Below, one piece after another: positions 35,280-44,324 of a stretch of 64,000 nt of DNA (position 1 is the first letter of the stretch; every line of letters begins with the position of its first letter). The notes under the pieces were generated by a model that worked only from the letters and a program-made list of their open reading frames with translations, was not told where the DNA came from and made no database searches. This DNA is from Pusillimonas noertemannii (GTDB lineage: Bacteria > Pseudomonadota > Gammaproteobacteria > Burkholderiales > Burkholderiaceae_B). The position numbers and the translations under genes are program-made. The DNA lies in the NCBI RefSeq assembly GCF_003096595.1, contig NZ_QEKO01000002.1, forward strand, positions 63,064-127,063, in the 5' to 3' direction.

Positions 35280-37685
35280 TCAGTCCAGGTCGGAAGGCTC
35301 GAACTTGCGGGTGGCGCCCGAGGCCGCAATCAGGGTGTCGTAGATCTCGAGATGCCGGTGCACCACCTGCCGGATGTCGAAGGCGCGCTCGGCCAGGCGT
35401 CTGCCCGCTTCGCCGAACTGCTTTCTTAGGACGGCATCGTCGGCCAGGCGCTGCACTGCCGAGGCCAGCGCGGTGGCGTCGCGCGGCGGCACCAGAAGGC
35501 CGGTCTCGCCCGCCTCGATGGCATCGCGGCACCCGGGCACGTCGGTGGTTACCACCGCCCTGCCGCAGGCGGCGGCCTCGACCAAGGACTTGGGCAAGCC
35601 TTCTCTGTAAGACGGCAACACGGCAATGTGCGAGCACGCATACAAGCCAGCCACGTCGCTTTGCTCGCCCACGTAATCCACCACGCCCTCTTTCTGCCAG
35701 TCCTGCAGCTCTTGGGCGGAGATACCGGCCGGATTGCCGCTGTCGAGACTGCCCGCCAGCACCCAGCGCAAGCTGTCCGGCCGGCCCGAAGCCAGGCGCG
35801 CCGCCTCGACGAATTCGCGCACACCCTTGTCGGCCAGCAGGCGTGCCACCATGACGGCAACGAGCGGCCCGGCGGGCTCGGGCAAGGCCGCGAAGTGCGC
35901 AAGGTCTACCCCGGATCCGCGGATGAGCTCGACCTGCCGCTGGCGCACGGCGCCCGCCCGCAGCAGCACGTCGCGGTCGCTGGTGTTCTGGAAGATGACC
36001 CGGCTGTTGCGATGCCCCAGGGCAATGCGGTAAAGCGTCAAGGCCGCCCCGCGCAGAAGATCAAGGCCCTGGCGTTTGCGCATGAAGATGAAGCCCAGTC
36101 CCGACACGGCGGCGACATAGCTGGGAACACCCGCCAGGCGCGCCGCGATGCCTCCGTACAGTACCGGCTTGATGGTGACGGCATGCACCAGATCGGGCCG
36201 CAGCGCGCGATACAGCCGCCACAAGGCGAACAGCGTGGCGCACTCCTGCAGGGGGTTCTTGCCGCTGCGCGACATGGGGATATTGTGGTGCTGCAGGCCC
36301 TGTGCCTCGATGTCGGCCGAGGCGGCCCCGGCCATGGTGGCCACGTGCACATCGTAGCCGGCATCGCGGGCGGCCAGGGCAATGGGTAGCCGGTGCGACA
36401 GGAAGAAAGCGGGATTGTTCACGACATACAGCAGGCGCCGCCGGCCCGAGCCCGACTGCGCGCGTGAGCCAGAGCCTGGTTCCGCACCAGGTTCTTGGCC
36501 CGGCGAGCCCATGGCCGCCGCGGCAGGCCGCTTCGCCCCGTTTCGCGCGGCCAGCTGCCGCCAGTTCGCCTCATAGGCCGACACCATGGCAGGCAGGCTG
36601 TAAAGGCGCTGAACACGCTCCCGGCCGTGTTGCAGCCGTTTGCTCATAAGGGGGGTGCCCAGCTCTCGCAGGGCGGCCTCCATGGCCCGCGCAAGCGCGG
36701 CGCCGTCCTGGGGTGGCGCGACCCAGCCGAAATCGCCCACGATGCGCGCCGCATCGCCCACGTCGGTGACGACGCAGGCCACGCCCGCCGCCATCGCCTC
36801 GGCCACGACATTGGGAAAGCCTTCGGCGCAGCTGGACAAGACATGTGTGTCCAGAGCCGACATGACGTCCGGCACATCGTCGCGGCGGCCCAGCAAGATG
36901 ACCTTGTCCCGCAGTTGCCAGCGATCGATGAGGGCCATCAGCGCCTCGTTGTCGCGCGTCAGCCCGTGTCCCACCAGCACACAACGCGCCTCGGGCACTG
37001 AACGGGCGCACAGCGCAAACCCTTCAAGCAGATTGGCGTGGTCCTTCAGGGGATTCCAGCGCGCCACGCTGCCGATCAGTGGCACATCGTCCGCCACGCC
37101 CCACTCTTGCCGCAAGCGCTCGCGCGCCCCGGGACGGGGCGCCCAGCGCGACAGGTCGTAGCCGTTGGGAATGACCGCCATGCGGTCGGCCCGGTAGCCT
37201 CGCGCCTGGTGGCGCGCGGCCGCGTCCTGGGCGCAGGCGATGATGCCTGCCGGCACCACGCCCGAAAGCCGCGCGCAGGCCCAGGCGATCAGGTGGGTGA
37301 GCCGGCTGCTTTTTTCAAGGTTGGCGCCCGAGTTGCGTATGCCCCATGACACGGCGCGCAGGCCCGCCCAGCGCGCCACCACGCCGCCTATGAGGTCGGC
37401 ATGGTACATCCAGGTCTGCACCACGTCCGGCCGCTCTGCCTGCAAAAAGCGATACAAATGCCGCAAGCCGCGCCAGGTGAGGCGGCCGGCGGGCATGTCC
37501 AGGGTCACCACCCGTATGCCCGCCTCGCGCAATCGCGGCCCGAACACGCCCTCGTCGCCCATCGACACCACGGTATGCCGCGTGGCCTGGCCGGGCGCGG
37601 TAACGAGGCGATGCAGCACGGTTTCCGCCCCGCCCTGTCCGAGCCCGGAGATGATGTGTACTACGTGCAATTCTGCGTCTGCCAT
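35280..37685 (-). CDS. Two-domain glycosyltransferase (GT4-GT4 fusion)
   Basis: One continuous frame of 801 residues holds two complete family 4 glycosyltransferases. The first (about 1-385) opens VVHIISGLGQGGAETVLHRL and has its donor-site motif EGFPNVVAEAMAAG. The second (about 415-801) opens LLYVVNNPAFFLSHRLPIAL and has EGLPKSLVEAAACG. A low-complexity linker rich in Gly, Ser, Pro, Glu and Ala joins them (about 386-414). The two halves are different transferases, not a repeat, so the protein could add two sugars in succession. It is the last gene of the operon, starting 13 bases after the preceding stop, with AAAGGA before the ATG at 37685. A lost stop between formerly separate genes would also explain it. 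Confidence 0.88.
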   Translation of the reverse strand: MADAELHVVHIISGLGQGGAETVLHRLVTAPGQATRHTVVSMGDEGVFGPRLREAGIRVVTLDMPAGRLTWRGLRHLYRFLQAERPDVVQTWMYHADLIGGVVARWAGLRAVSWGIRNSGANLEKSSRLTHLIAWACARLSGVVPAGIIACAQDAAARHQARGYRADRMAVIPNGYDLSRWAPRPGARERLRQEWGVADDVPLIGSVARWNPLKDHANLLEGFALCARSVPEARCVLVGHGLTRDNEALMALIDRWQLRDKVILLGRRDDVPDVMSALDTHVLSSCAEGFPNVVAEAMAAGVACVVTDVGDAARIVGDFGWVAPPQDGAALARAMEAALRELGTPLMSKRLQHGRERVQRLYSLPAMVSAYEANWRQLAARNGAKRPAAAAMGSPGQEPGAEPGSGSRAQSGSGRRRLLYVVNNPAFFLSHRLPIALAARDAGYDVHVATMAGAASADIEAQGLQHHNIPMSRSGKNPLQECATLFALWRLYRALRPDLVHAVTIKPVLYGGIAARLAGVPSYVAAVSGLGFIFMRKRQGLDLLRGAALTLYRIALGHRNSRVIFQNTSDRDVLLRAGAVRQRQVELIRGSGVDLAHFAALPEPAGPLVAVMVARLLADKGVREFVEAARLASGRPDSLRWVLAGSLDSGNPAGISAQELQDWQKEGVVDYVGEQSDVAGLYACSHIAVLPSYREGLPKSLVEAAACGRAVVTTDVPGCRDAIEAGETGLLVPPRDATALASAVQRLADDAVLRKQFGEAGRRLAERAFDIRQVVHRHLEIYDTLIAASGATRKFEPSDLD

Positions 37686-37698
37686 GAGCGTCCTTTTT

Positions 37699-38820
37699 TC
37701 AGCCTGTAGCGGGGTCCGCACCCGCCTGCTTCATGATCTCGTCCCAGCGCTGCAATACCCTCGGCAGCGCATAGCGTTCGCGCACCGACTCGGCGGCCCG
37801 CCCCGCCAGTTCGGCGCGCAGCGCGGGGTCTTGCATCAACCGCTGCAGCCCTTCGCGCAAGCCAGCGGCATCGCCCAAGGGGATGAGCAGCGCGTCCTGG
37901 CCATGGCGGGTCATTTCGGCGGGCCCGCTGGGGCAATCGAATGCGATGCAGGGCAGGCCCAGGGCCATGGCCTCGAGCAGCACATTGGGAAATCCTTCTA
38001 CCGCCGACGTCAAGGCAAAGGCGTCCGCCTTCGAAAGCTCGTCCCAGGGAGATTCGGTGCGTCCCGGCAGCGAAATACGCGCTTCCATGCCCAGGCCGGC
38101 TATTTGCCTTGCAAGGGCATCGCGCATGGGCCCATCGCCCCAGATCATAAGATCCCAGTCCGGGGCCCCGGAGGCAAGCTGTGAAAACGCTTCGATCAGC
38201 ACATCGAACTGTTTGGCGGGCACCAGCCTGCCCATGGCCATCAGGCGCTTGCGCCCCGCCGAAACAGCGGGCCGAAGAGGCCGCTCGAGCAGTTCCGGCG
38301 GCAGGGGGTTGGAGACGACCTCGAGCCGGCGTATGCCGGGCACCATGCGCAGGAAAGCCTCCACACTCGACTTGGCCTGAACCGTAACGACGTCGGCCCG
38401 GGGATAAGTAAGGCGGCGCATGGCGCGAAGCACCGCGCCGCTGTTGCGCGCCGCCGCGGGGTTGGTGCGCTCGCAGACCACGATGGGAACCTTCAGCCCC
38501 CAATGCGCCAGCAATGCCATGACATTGACGTTGGTCAGGAACGAAATGACGACATCGGGTGCTTCGTCGACCATCATTGCGCGCAGCGCCCGCAGCTTGG
38601 CGGCCGTAACGCGCAGGGGATGCCGGGCGCCATTCAGGCGATCGGCGATCCACACCAGCTTCACGCCGGCGTCCAGCGGGTAAAAGCAGCTGCCCCGTTG
38701 AGGAAAGGTGGAAACCAGCGTTACGTCGTCGCCGCGCCTGGACCAGGCGCTGGCCAAGGTGGTGGCCACGCGTTCGGCGCCGCCCGTATTCAAAGAGCTG
38801 ACCAGAAACAGTATCTTCAT
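37699..38820 (-). CDS. Glycosyltransferase family 4 protein
   Basis: The 373-residue GT-B fold enzyme opens MKILFLVSSLNTGGAERVAT and carries the retaining-GT4 donor motif EGFPNVLLEAMALG (about 278-291). The start at 38820 overlaps the asnB stop by ATGA, fixing it firmly although the frame is open to 39144. It probably adds one sugar of the surface polysaccharide repeat at the inner face of the cytoplasmic membrane; donor and linkage cannot be told. Confidence 0.88.
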   Translation of the reverse strand: MKILFLVSSLNTGGAERVATTLASAWSRRGDDVTLVSTFPQRGSCFYPLDAGVKLVWIADRLNGARHPLRVTAAKLRALRAMMVDEAPDVVISFLTNVNVMALLAHWGLKVPIVVCERTNPAAARNSGAVLRAMRRLTYPRADVVTVQAKSSVEAFLRMVPGIRRLEVVSNPLPPELLERPLRPAVSAGRKRLMAMGRLVPAKQFDVLIEAFSQLASGAPDWDLMIWGDGPMRDALARQIAGLGMEARISLPGRTESPWDELSKADAFALTSAVEGFPNVLLEAMALGLPCIAFDCPSGPAEMTRHGQDALLIPLGDAAGLREGLQRLMQDPALRAELAGRAAESVRERYALPRVLQRWDEIMKQAGADPATG

Positions 38821-40730
38821 TGGCCGCGCCTCCATGACTCGGATTCGTCCAGCCATGCCTGCGCCATCAGTACACCCCATAGATGCGGGCTCCAGTCGCG
38901 GCGTCCAGACTGGTGCTCGCGCCATTTCTGAAGTATGGGTCGCGCATGGAAAAGCCCCTGCGCCTTCAGCCGCTGCGGATCGAGCAAGGCATAGGCCCAG
39001 TCCTTGAGAGGGCCCCGCAGCCAGAGGCCGAGCGGCACGCCAAAACCCTTCTTGGGGCGATCGACCAAATCGCGCGGCACATGCCGGTACAACAGCTGGC
39101 GCAGCAGCCATTTTCCCTGGCCGTCGCGATTCTTGTACTGCCACGGCAGGCGACGCGCAAACTCGTAGACGCGATGATCGAGCATGGGCACGCGGGTTTC
39201 AAGGCTGACGGACATCGCGGCGCGGTCGACCTTTACCAGGATGTCATCGGGCAGATAACTGACCGTGTCCAGCCAGGTCATGTGATCAAGAAAAGGCAGC
39301 CCGGACGCATGGTCGAACAGGCCCTCGGGCATGCTGGCATCGATCACGACCTGCTCGGGCTTTTTCCAATAGGACACGAACTGCCGGTAAAACCGGCCGC
39401 TGTGCTCGGCCGCCAGCACCTGCGCCAGCTTGCCGGCCTGCTCGCGCATCATGCCAAGGGGCGCGGCGCCACCCATGGCGCGCATGCCCAGGGCGATGGG
39501 GCCCCGCAATGCGCCGGGCAATTTTTCGCGCCGCGCCCACCAGGCGGCGGCGCGGACATAACGCGAGTACCCGCCCATCAGTTCGTCGCCCCCGTCTCCC
39601 GACAAGGCCACGGTAACGTCACGGCGCGCCATGCGGGCCAGCAATAGGGTCGGGATCTGCGATGAGTCGGCAAAGGGCTCGTCGTATATGCCGGCCACCG
39701 CGGGCACGACATCCAGCGCATCCTGGGCCGAGACATACAGCTCGTGGTGGCTGGTGCCCAGGTGTGCCGCCACCGCCTTCGCATGCTCGGCCTCGTTGAA
39801 GGCGGGCACGTCGAAGCCGATGGAAAAGGTATTGACCTGGCCGCCCCCCCGCGCCTGCATCAGGGCTACCACGGCGGAAGAATCGATGCCCCCGGAAAGA
39901 AATGCGCCCAGCGGCACATCCGACAGCATCTGCCCCTGCACGGCCGCGCCCATTACCTTCTCAAGAGCGTCGATGGCTGCGGAATCGGACTCGAAGGCCA
40001 GCGGATCGGCCACGCCCTCGAGGGCAACCGCCTCAGCGGACCAGTATGCCTGCGGCTGTCCCGCCGTTTTGGACTGCAGCAGGGCTCCGTCAAGACGAAG
40101 CCACGAGCCCGGGGTCAGCTTGCGCATCGCGGCGTATATGCTGAAAGGCGCGGGAATATAGTTGTGGCGCATCAGCAGCGCAAGAGCCTGCCTGTCGATG
40201 CGGTGGTCGAAGCCCGGCAGGCCCGCCACGGCCTTGAGCTCGGAACTGAACACGAAAGAGTCGCCAGCGTAGCCATAGTACAGGGGCTTCTCGCCAAAGC
40301 GATCACGCGCCAGGAACAGGCTGCGCTCATGGCGATCCCACAGCGCCAGGGCGAACATGCCCACCGCTTCCTGCAATGTCCTTTCAATGCCCCAGGCTGA
40401 AATAGCTTCGACCAGCGTCTCGGTGTCCGAATGCCCTCTCCAGGCGGGCATATGCCCTTCCTGCTCGAGGCGGCGGCGCAGCTCCTGATGGTTGTAGATT
40501 TCTCCGTTCAGCGCCATGACATTTCTGCCGTCGTGGGACACCATGGGCTGGTGTCCCGCCTCGGTCAGGTCAAGGATGGCCAGCCGCACATGGCCCAAGG
40601 CGACCTGCGTCTCTTCGTCCTCCCATAAGCCCTGGCTGTCCGGCCCCCGATGCCGCATGCGTTCGCAGCCCCGTCCTATGGCTGCCCGCTTTTCCGGCAT
40701 CGGGCCCCAGGCCCCAAGGATTCCGCACAT
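38817..40730 (-). CDS. asnB: Glutamine-hydrolysing asparagine synthase-like amidotransferase
   Basis: The 637-residue protein begins MCGILG with the catalytic Cys2 of a class II glutamine amidotransferase domain (to about 210), followed by an asparagine synthase ATP-binding domain with the pyrophosphate loop SGGIDSSAVVAL (about 270-281). In polysaccharide operons such proteins (for example WbpS in Pseudomonas) are thought to amidate a sugar uronic acid. With TviB/TviC making UDP-GalNAcA next door, conversion to a uronamide is plausible; plain asparagine synthesis is the alternative. Confidence 0.9.
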   Translation of the reverse strand: MCGILGAWGPMPEKRAAIGRGCERMRHRGPDSQGLWEDEETQVALGHVRLAILDLTEAGHQPMVSHDGRNVMALNGEIYNHQELRRRLEQEGHMPAWRGHSDTETLVEAISAWGIERTLQEAVGMFALALWDRHERSLFLARDRFGEKPLYYGYAGDSFVFSSELKAVAGLPGFDHRIDRQALALLMRHNYIPAPFSIYAAMRKLTPGSWLRLDGALLQSKTAGQPQAYWSAEAVALEGVADPLAFESDSAAIDALEKVMGAAVQGQMLSDVPLGAFLSGGIDSSAVVALMQARGGGQVNTFSIGFDVPAFNEAEHAKAVAAHLGTSHHELYVSAQDALDVVPAVAGIYDEPFADSSQIPTLLLARMARRDVTVALSGDGGDELMGGYSRYVRAAAWWARREKLPGALRGPIALGMRAMGGAAPLGMMREQAGKLAQVLAAEHSGRFYRQFVSYWKKPEQVVIDASMPEGLFDHASGLPFLDHMTWLDTVSYLPDDILVKVDRAAMSVSLETRVPMLDHRVYEFARRLPWQYKNRDGQGKWLLRQLLYRHVPRDLVDRPKKGFGVPLGLWLRGPLKDWAYALLDPQRLKAQGLFHARPILQKWREHQSGRRDWSPHLWGVLMAQAWLDESESWRRGQ

Positions 40731-40776
40731 GTCTATCGCCTATTTGCCATTGTTCGATGCCGAGCGCGAGGCGCGC

Positions 40777-41904
40777 TCAGCGGGCGCGAAACACCTCTTC
40801 CCACAGGGCCATGACCCTTGCGGTCGAGAAACGGTCGAGCACGTCGACTGCGCGCCGGGCGCATGAGCGCCGCTTTTCTTCGTTGCTCATCATGTCGGAC
40901 AAGTGCGCAGCCAGCGCCTCGACGTCTTCGGGCGGGTTGACCAGCACGCCGTCTATGCCGTGCCGCACGATTTCACGCGGCCCGGTTTCGCAATCGAAGG
41001 CCACCGGCGCCAGCCCGCTAGCCATCGATTCCAGCAATGTATTCGAAAGGCCCTCGACGCGCGAACTGAGGACGTACAGATCGGATTCGACATACCACTG
41101 CCCGACATTGCCCACCCGGCCCGGCATGGAGATGCGCTGCTCCAGGCCCGCCACCTCGATCTGCGCCTGAAGCGGCTCGCGGCAATCGCCTTCGCCCAGT
41201 ATCACCAGGTCCCAGTTGGGAAAGTAGCCGGCCAACTGCGCAAACGCCTCGATCAGCAGGTCGAAGCCCTTGCTCTCATGCAGGCGGCCCACGGCCAGCA
41301 GCCGCCGCCTGCCGTAGCGCGCCGGTGGCTCGACCACCGGCTCTTCGACCGGCATGGGCCAGCGAACGGCATTGGGTATGACGGTAAGGCGCGAACCGGG
41401 TACGTGCTGCTCTATCCAGGCAGCCGTGCCCGAGGTAAGGGCCACCACGCGCGCCGCTTTCGGGTAGGCCCATCGGCGCAGCCGCTGCCACATGGGCGCC
41501 ATCGTCTGGGCCGGAGGATGCGTGTGCTCGGTGGCTATGACGCGGCAGGGCAAGCCCTGGGCGGCCATCACCGCCAATACGGACGACGTCGTCATCATGC
41601 CCAGCACCAGCGAGGGCTTCTCGCGCCGGATCAGCCTGCGCAGCCTCCATACGCGCTGCAGGTTTGCAAGCGCTCCGGCAAATGCGCCGCCGCTTTCGCC
41701 GGCGGTACCCATGACGATGCGCTTGACGCGCGCATCGACCTCATAGACGTCGCTTTGCGCGTCGGCCTGGGTCACGAGCGAGACACGAAAGCCCCTTTCG
41801 ACCCAATAGGCCGCCAGGTCTACCGCCACCCGCTCGGCGCCGCCGCCGCTCAGCGAGTGGATGACTATCATCAGGTGAGGAGAAGAAACTGAAGAGCGTG
41901 ACAA
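40777..41904 (-). CDS. Glycosyltransferase family 4 protein
   Basis: The 375-residue GT4 enzyme has MIVIHSLSGGGAERVAVDL at the N-terminus and SRVEGLSNTLLESMASG as donor motif. I favour a TTG start at 41904 because AAAGG lies six bases upstream, and it begins 22 bases after the flippase stop; the first ATG (41871) has no evident ribosome-binding site. It resembles the 37699-38820 transferase (same GGAERVA opening), so the two may be ancient paralogues with different acceptors. Confidence 0.87.
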   Translation of the reverse strand: MSRSSVSSPHLMIVIHSLSGGGAERVAVDLAAYWVERGFRVSLVTQADAQSDVYEVDARVKRIVMGTAGESGGAFAGALANLQRVWRLRRLIRREKPSLVLGMMTTSSVLAVMAAQGLPCRVIATEHTHPPAQTMAPMWQRLRRWAYPKAARVVALTSGTAAWIEQHVPGSRLTVIPNAVRWPMPVEEPVVEPPARYGRRRLLAVGRLHESKGFDLLIEAFAQLAGYFPNWDLVILGEGDCREPLQAQIEVAGLEQRISMPGRVGNVGQWYVESDLYVLSSRVEGLSNTLLESMASGLAPVAFDCETGPREIVRHGIDGVLVNPPEDVEALAAHLSDMMSNEEKRRSCARRAVDVLDRFSTARVMALWEEVFRAR

Positions 41905-41926
41905 TTGAAACCTTTGATGAACCGGC

Positions 41927-43276
41927 TCAGCGCGCGCCCGACGGCGATGCGGGCAAATAGAGCGCGACGAACACATAACAAATGTACGACAGCGCGTACA
42001 TGCAACTGGTTGCCAGCATGATGCCGGCCGTGCCCATGACCGGCGCAAGCACCATGTTCATGAGGGCCTTGATGGCAAAGTTGGCCACGGCGATGCCGGC
42101 CATGATGCGGTAGCGGTTCTGGCTTGCCAGCAACTGCACCAGTATCAGGACACCGAAATAGAAGGGAAGTTGCATCAGGCCCCATCGCAGCACGTGCGCC
42201 ACCGCCACGGTGTCCTGGGCTGTAAAGGCCCCTCTTTCGAACAGAAGGGCCACCCCCCAGGGCGCCAGCAGCCAGCCCACCGCGGCCGCCACGGCGCCCG
42301 CGCCCAGCATCCATACAGACCATTTCAGTGCCACCGACCGGGCATGTCCCGCATCGCCACGGCTCTGAACATCAGCCAGGACCGGCAGGGCCGCGCGCCC
42401 CACCGAGGCGGCGCCCAGGCCCAGCACCAGCGACAGCAGGCGCGCCGCAAAGCCCAGCGTCGCATTGGCGTTGGCCCCGAGGTTGGCCGCCGTGTACTGG
42501 TCGATGGGACCGACAAAACTCATGGCGATCTGTCCCACCAGCATGACGCCCGCGGCCTTGACCAGGTCGGGCCACTGATGGGCCGAAAAACCCAGCCGGG
42601 GCCGGCCCCACATGCCGTCGGCCCGCGACGCAAGCCACAGCAGCCATGCCGACTGAATCACATACCCCACCAGCGTGCCCCACAGCAAGGGCCCGATGTC
42701 GTCGACCGTGGCGGCCAGCAAGACCCAGATAAGGATCACGACGGCGGGCACGCTGTCGAGCAGCGTATTGATGTGACGCTCGTGCGCGCGCAGCCGTGCC
42801 GCGCTGATGCCTGTCATGAGGGTCAGCAGTGCCGCGGGCGCAAACGCCAGCATCAACTGCGAGCTCATGTGCTGGGTGCGCGGGTCGAGCCCCTGGCCGG
42901 CCAGCTGCAGCAGCAAGGGCCAGGCAATATAGCTGAGGACGGCCAGCACCACGCCCAGCATGATGACCCACCCCTGCAGCTGCCCCAGGAAAAGTGCGCG
43001 TGCCGCGCGGCTTTCGCGGCGGCTGCGCACCAGCACCGGAATCAACACGACGGACAGGGCGCCCACGATGGTGACGGGCAGCCAGCTGGCCATCGTGAGC
43101 GTGAACTGGTAGGCGTCGACGGCGTCGCTGACGCCATAGCGGTAGGCCACCGCCATTTCTTTCAGCGCGCCCGCCGCCTTGCCCAGAAGCAGGAAGAAAG
43201 CTACCCGGGCGGCGCCCTGGGCGATGCGGCGATGATCCGCATGCAGCCCGGCCAGCCGTTGGGAAAAAGTCTTCAA
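41927..43276 (-). CDS. MurJ/MviN-family flippase (polysaccharide lipid flippase)
   Basis: This polytopic protein of about 449 residues has some 13-14 hydrophobic segments and MurJ-like features (RVAFFLLLGKAAGALKEMAVAYRYGVSDAVDAY; ALPVLADVQSRGDAGHARSV). In this setting it most likely flips the undecaprenyl-linked repeat unit across the inner membrane, the job of Wzx elsewhere. No ATG or GTG fits the N-terminus between the tviC stop and the first helix; a TTG at 43276, one base past that stop, is the best start and would be translationally coupled. The start is uncertain. Confidence 0.83.
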   Translation of the reverse strand: MKTFSQRLAGLHADHRRIAQGAARVAFFLLLGKAAGALKEMAVAYRYGVSDAVDAYQFTLTMASWLPVTIVGALSVVLIPVLVRSRRESRAARALFLGQLQGWVIMLGVVLAVLSYIAWPLLLQLAGQGLDPRTQHMSSQLMLAFAPAALLTLMTGISAARLRAHERHINTLLDSVPAVVILIWVLLAATVDDIGPLLWGTLVGYVIQSAWLLWLASRADGMWGRPRLGFSAHQWPDLVKAAGVMLVGQIAMSFVGPIDQYTAANLGANANATLGFAARLLSLVLGLGAASVGRAALPVLADVQSRGDAGHARSVALKWSVWMLGAGAVAAAVGWLLAPWGVALLFERGAFTAQDTVAVAHVLRWGLMQLPFYFGVLILVQLLASQNRYRIMAGIAVANFAIKALMNMVLAPVMGTAGIMLATSCMYALSYICYVFVALYLPASPSGAR

Positions 43277-43277
43277 G

Positions 43278-44303
43278 TCAGCGCAGGAATTGTGTATACC
43301 ACGGCATCGCGACTTCGAGCCCCTGCACGATGTTGTGCATGGGCTCGTAGCCCAACAGCTCTTTGGCCTTGCTGATGTCGGCCTGCGAATGACGCACGTC
43401 GCCGGCCCGGAAATCACGATAGACCGGCGGCTTGTCGTACTTGACGCCCTGGCTGTCGAGGGTTTGCGCCAGATACTGGAACAGCTCGTTCAGCGTAGTG
43501 CGCGCATTGAAGGCGACGTTGTATACCTGGTTGACACCTTCGGGCTGGGCCAGCGAGGCCAGGATGTTGGCCTGTACGGCGTTCTCGACAAAGCAGAAGT
43601 CGCGGCTGGTTTCGCCGTCGCCATTGACCACGACTTCTTCGCCGCGGATCATGGCCGCCACCCATTTGGGAATGACGGCCGCATAGGCGCCGTTGGGGTC
43701 CTGGCGCTTGCCGAACACGTTGAAGTAGCGCAGGCCAATGCTGCCAAAGCCGTATGAGCGCGCGAAAACGTCGGCGTAGAGCTCGTTCACGTACTTGGTG
43801 ACGGCATAGGGAGACAAGGGACGGCCGATACGGTCTTCGACCTTGGGCAGCGCCTCGTGGTCGCCATAGGTGGAGCTTGAGGCCGCATACACAAAGGACT
43901 TGACCTTGGCGTCGCGCGCAGCCACCAGCACGTTCAGAAAACCCGAAATGTTGACGTCGTTGCTGGTGATGGGATCTTGCAGGGAACGGGGCACCGAGCC
44001 CAGGGCCGCCTGGTGCAGCACATGGTCGACGTCCTGGACGGCGCGGCGGCAGACTTCAAGATCGCGGATGTCGCCCTGGATGAAGGAAAAATTGGCCCAT
44101 TTGTCGGCCCCGACGGTCTTTTCGACTTCGTCCAGGTTGTGCTGGTGCCCGGTGGCGAAGTTGTCCAGGCCGACCACCTTCTGGCCCAGGGCCAGCAGCG
44201 TCTCGAGCAGATTGGAGCCGATGAAACCGGCGCAGCCCGTGACCAGCCAGCGCTTGGGTTCTTCGCGCAGGGATTCGATGACTTCTTGATAGCGGTTACT
44301 CAT
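43278..44303 (-). CDS. tviC: UDP-N-acetylglucosaminuronate/UDP-GlcNAc C4 epimerase (TviC/WbpP family)
   Basis: The 341-residue extended SDR has an N-terminal extension before the cofactor motif [13 protein letters not shown] (about 22-34), the catalytic SSSTYGDHE region and YAVTKYVNE (Tyr-x3-Lys, about 165). This N-terminal pattern ([20 protein letters not shown]) is characteristic of WbpP/TviC rather than GalE. With TviB it would yield UDP-GalNAcA. It ends one base before the flippase TTG and starts 21 bases after tviB. Confidence 0.92.
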   Translation of the reverse strand: MSNRYQEVIESLREEPKRWLVTGCAGFIGSNLLETLLALGQKVVGLDNFATGHQHNLDEVEKTVGADKWANFSFIQGDIRDLEVCRRAVQDVDHVLHQAALGSVPRSLQDPITSNDVNISGFLNVLVAARDAKVKSFVYAASSSTYGDHEALPKVEDRIGRPLSPYAVTKYVNELYADVFARSYGFGSIGLRYFNVFGKRQDPNGAYAAVIPKWVAAMIRGEEVVVNGDGETSRDFCFVENAVQANILASLAQPEGVNQVYNVAFNARTTLNELFQYLAQTLDSQGVKYDKPPVYRDFRAGDVRHSQADISKAKELLGYEPMHNIVQGLEVAMPWYTQFLR

Positions 44304-44324
44304 ATAGACCTCTTGTCCCGTTGA

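Noticed and set aside
33745-35637. 630-codon minus-strand open frame
   Set aside because: Antisense to the phosphohexomutase gene and overlapping the GT fusion in another frame; composition is not protein-like.
43278-44303. Ordinary UDP-glucose 4-epimerase GalE
   Set aside because: The N-terminal extension before the cofactor loop and the pairing with TviB point to the TviC/WbpP family.
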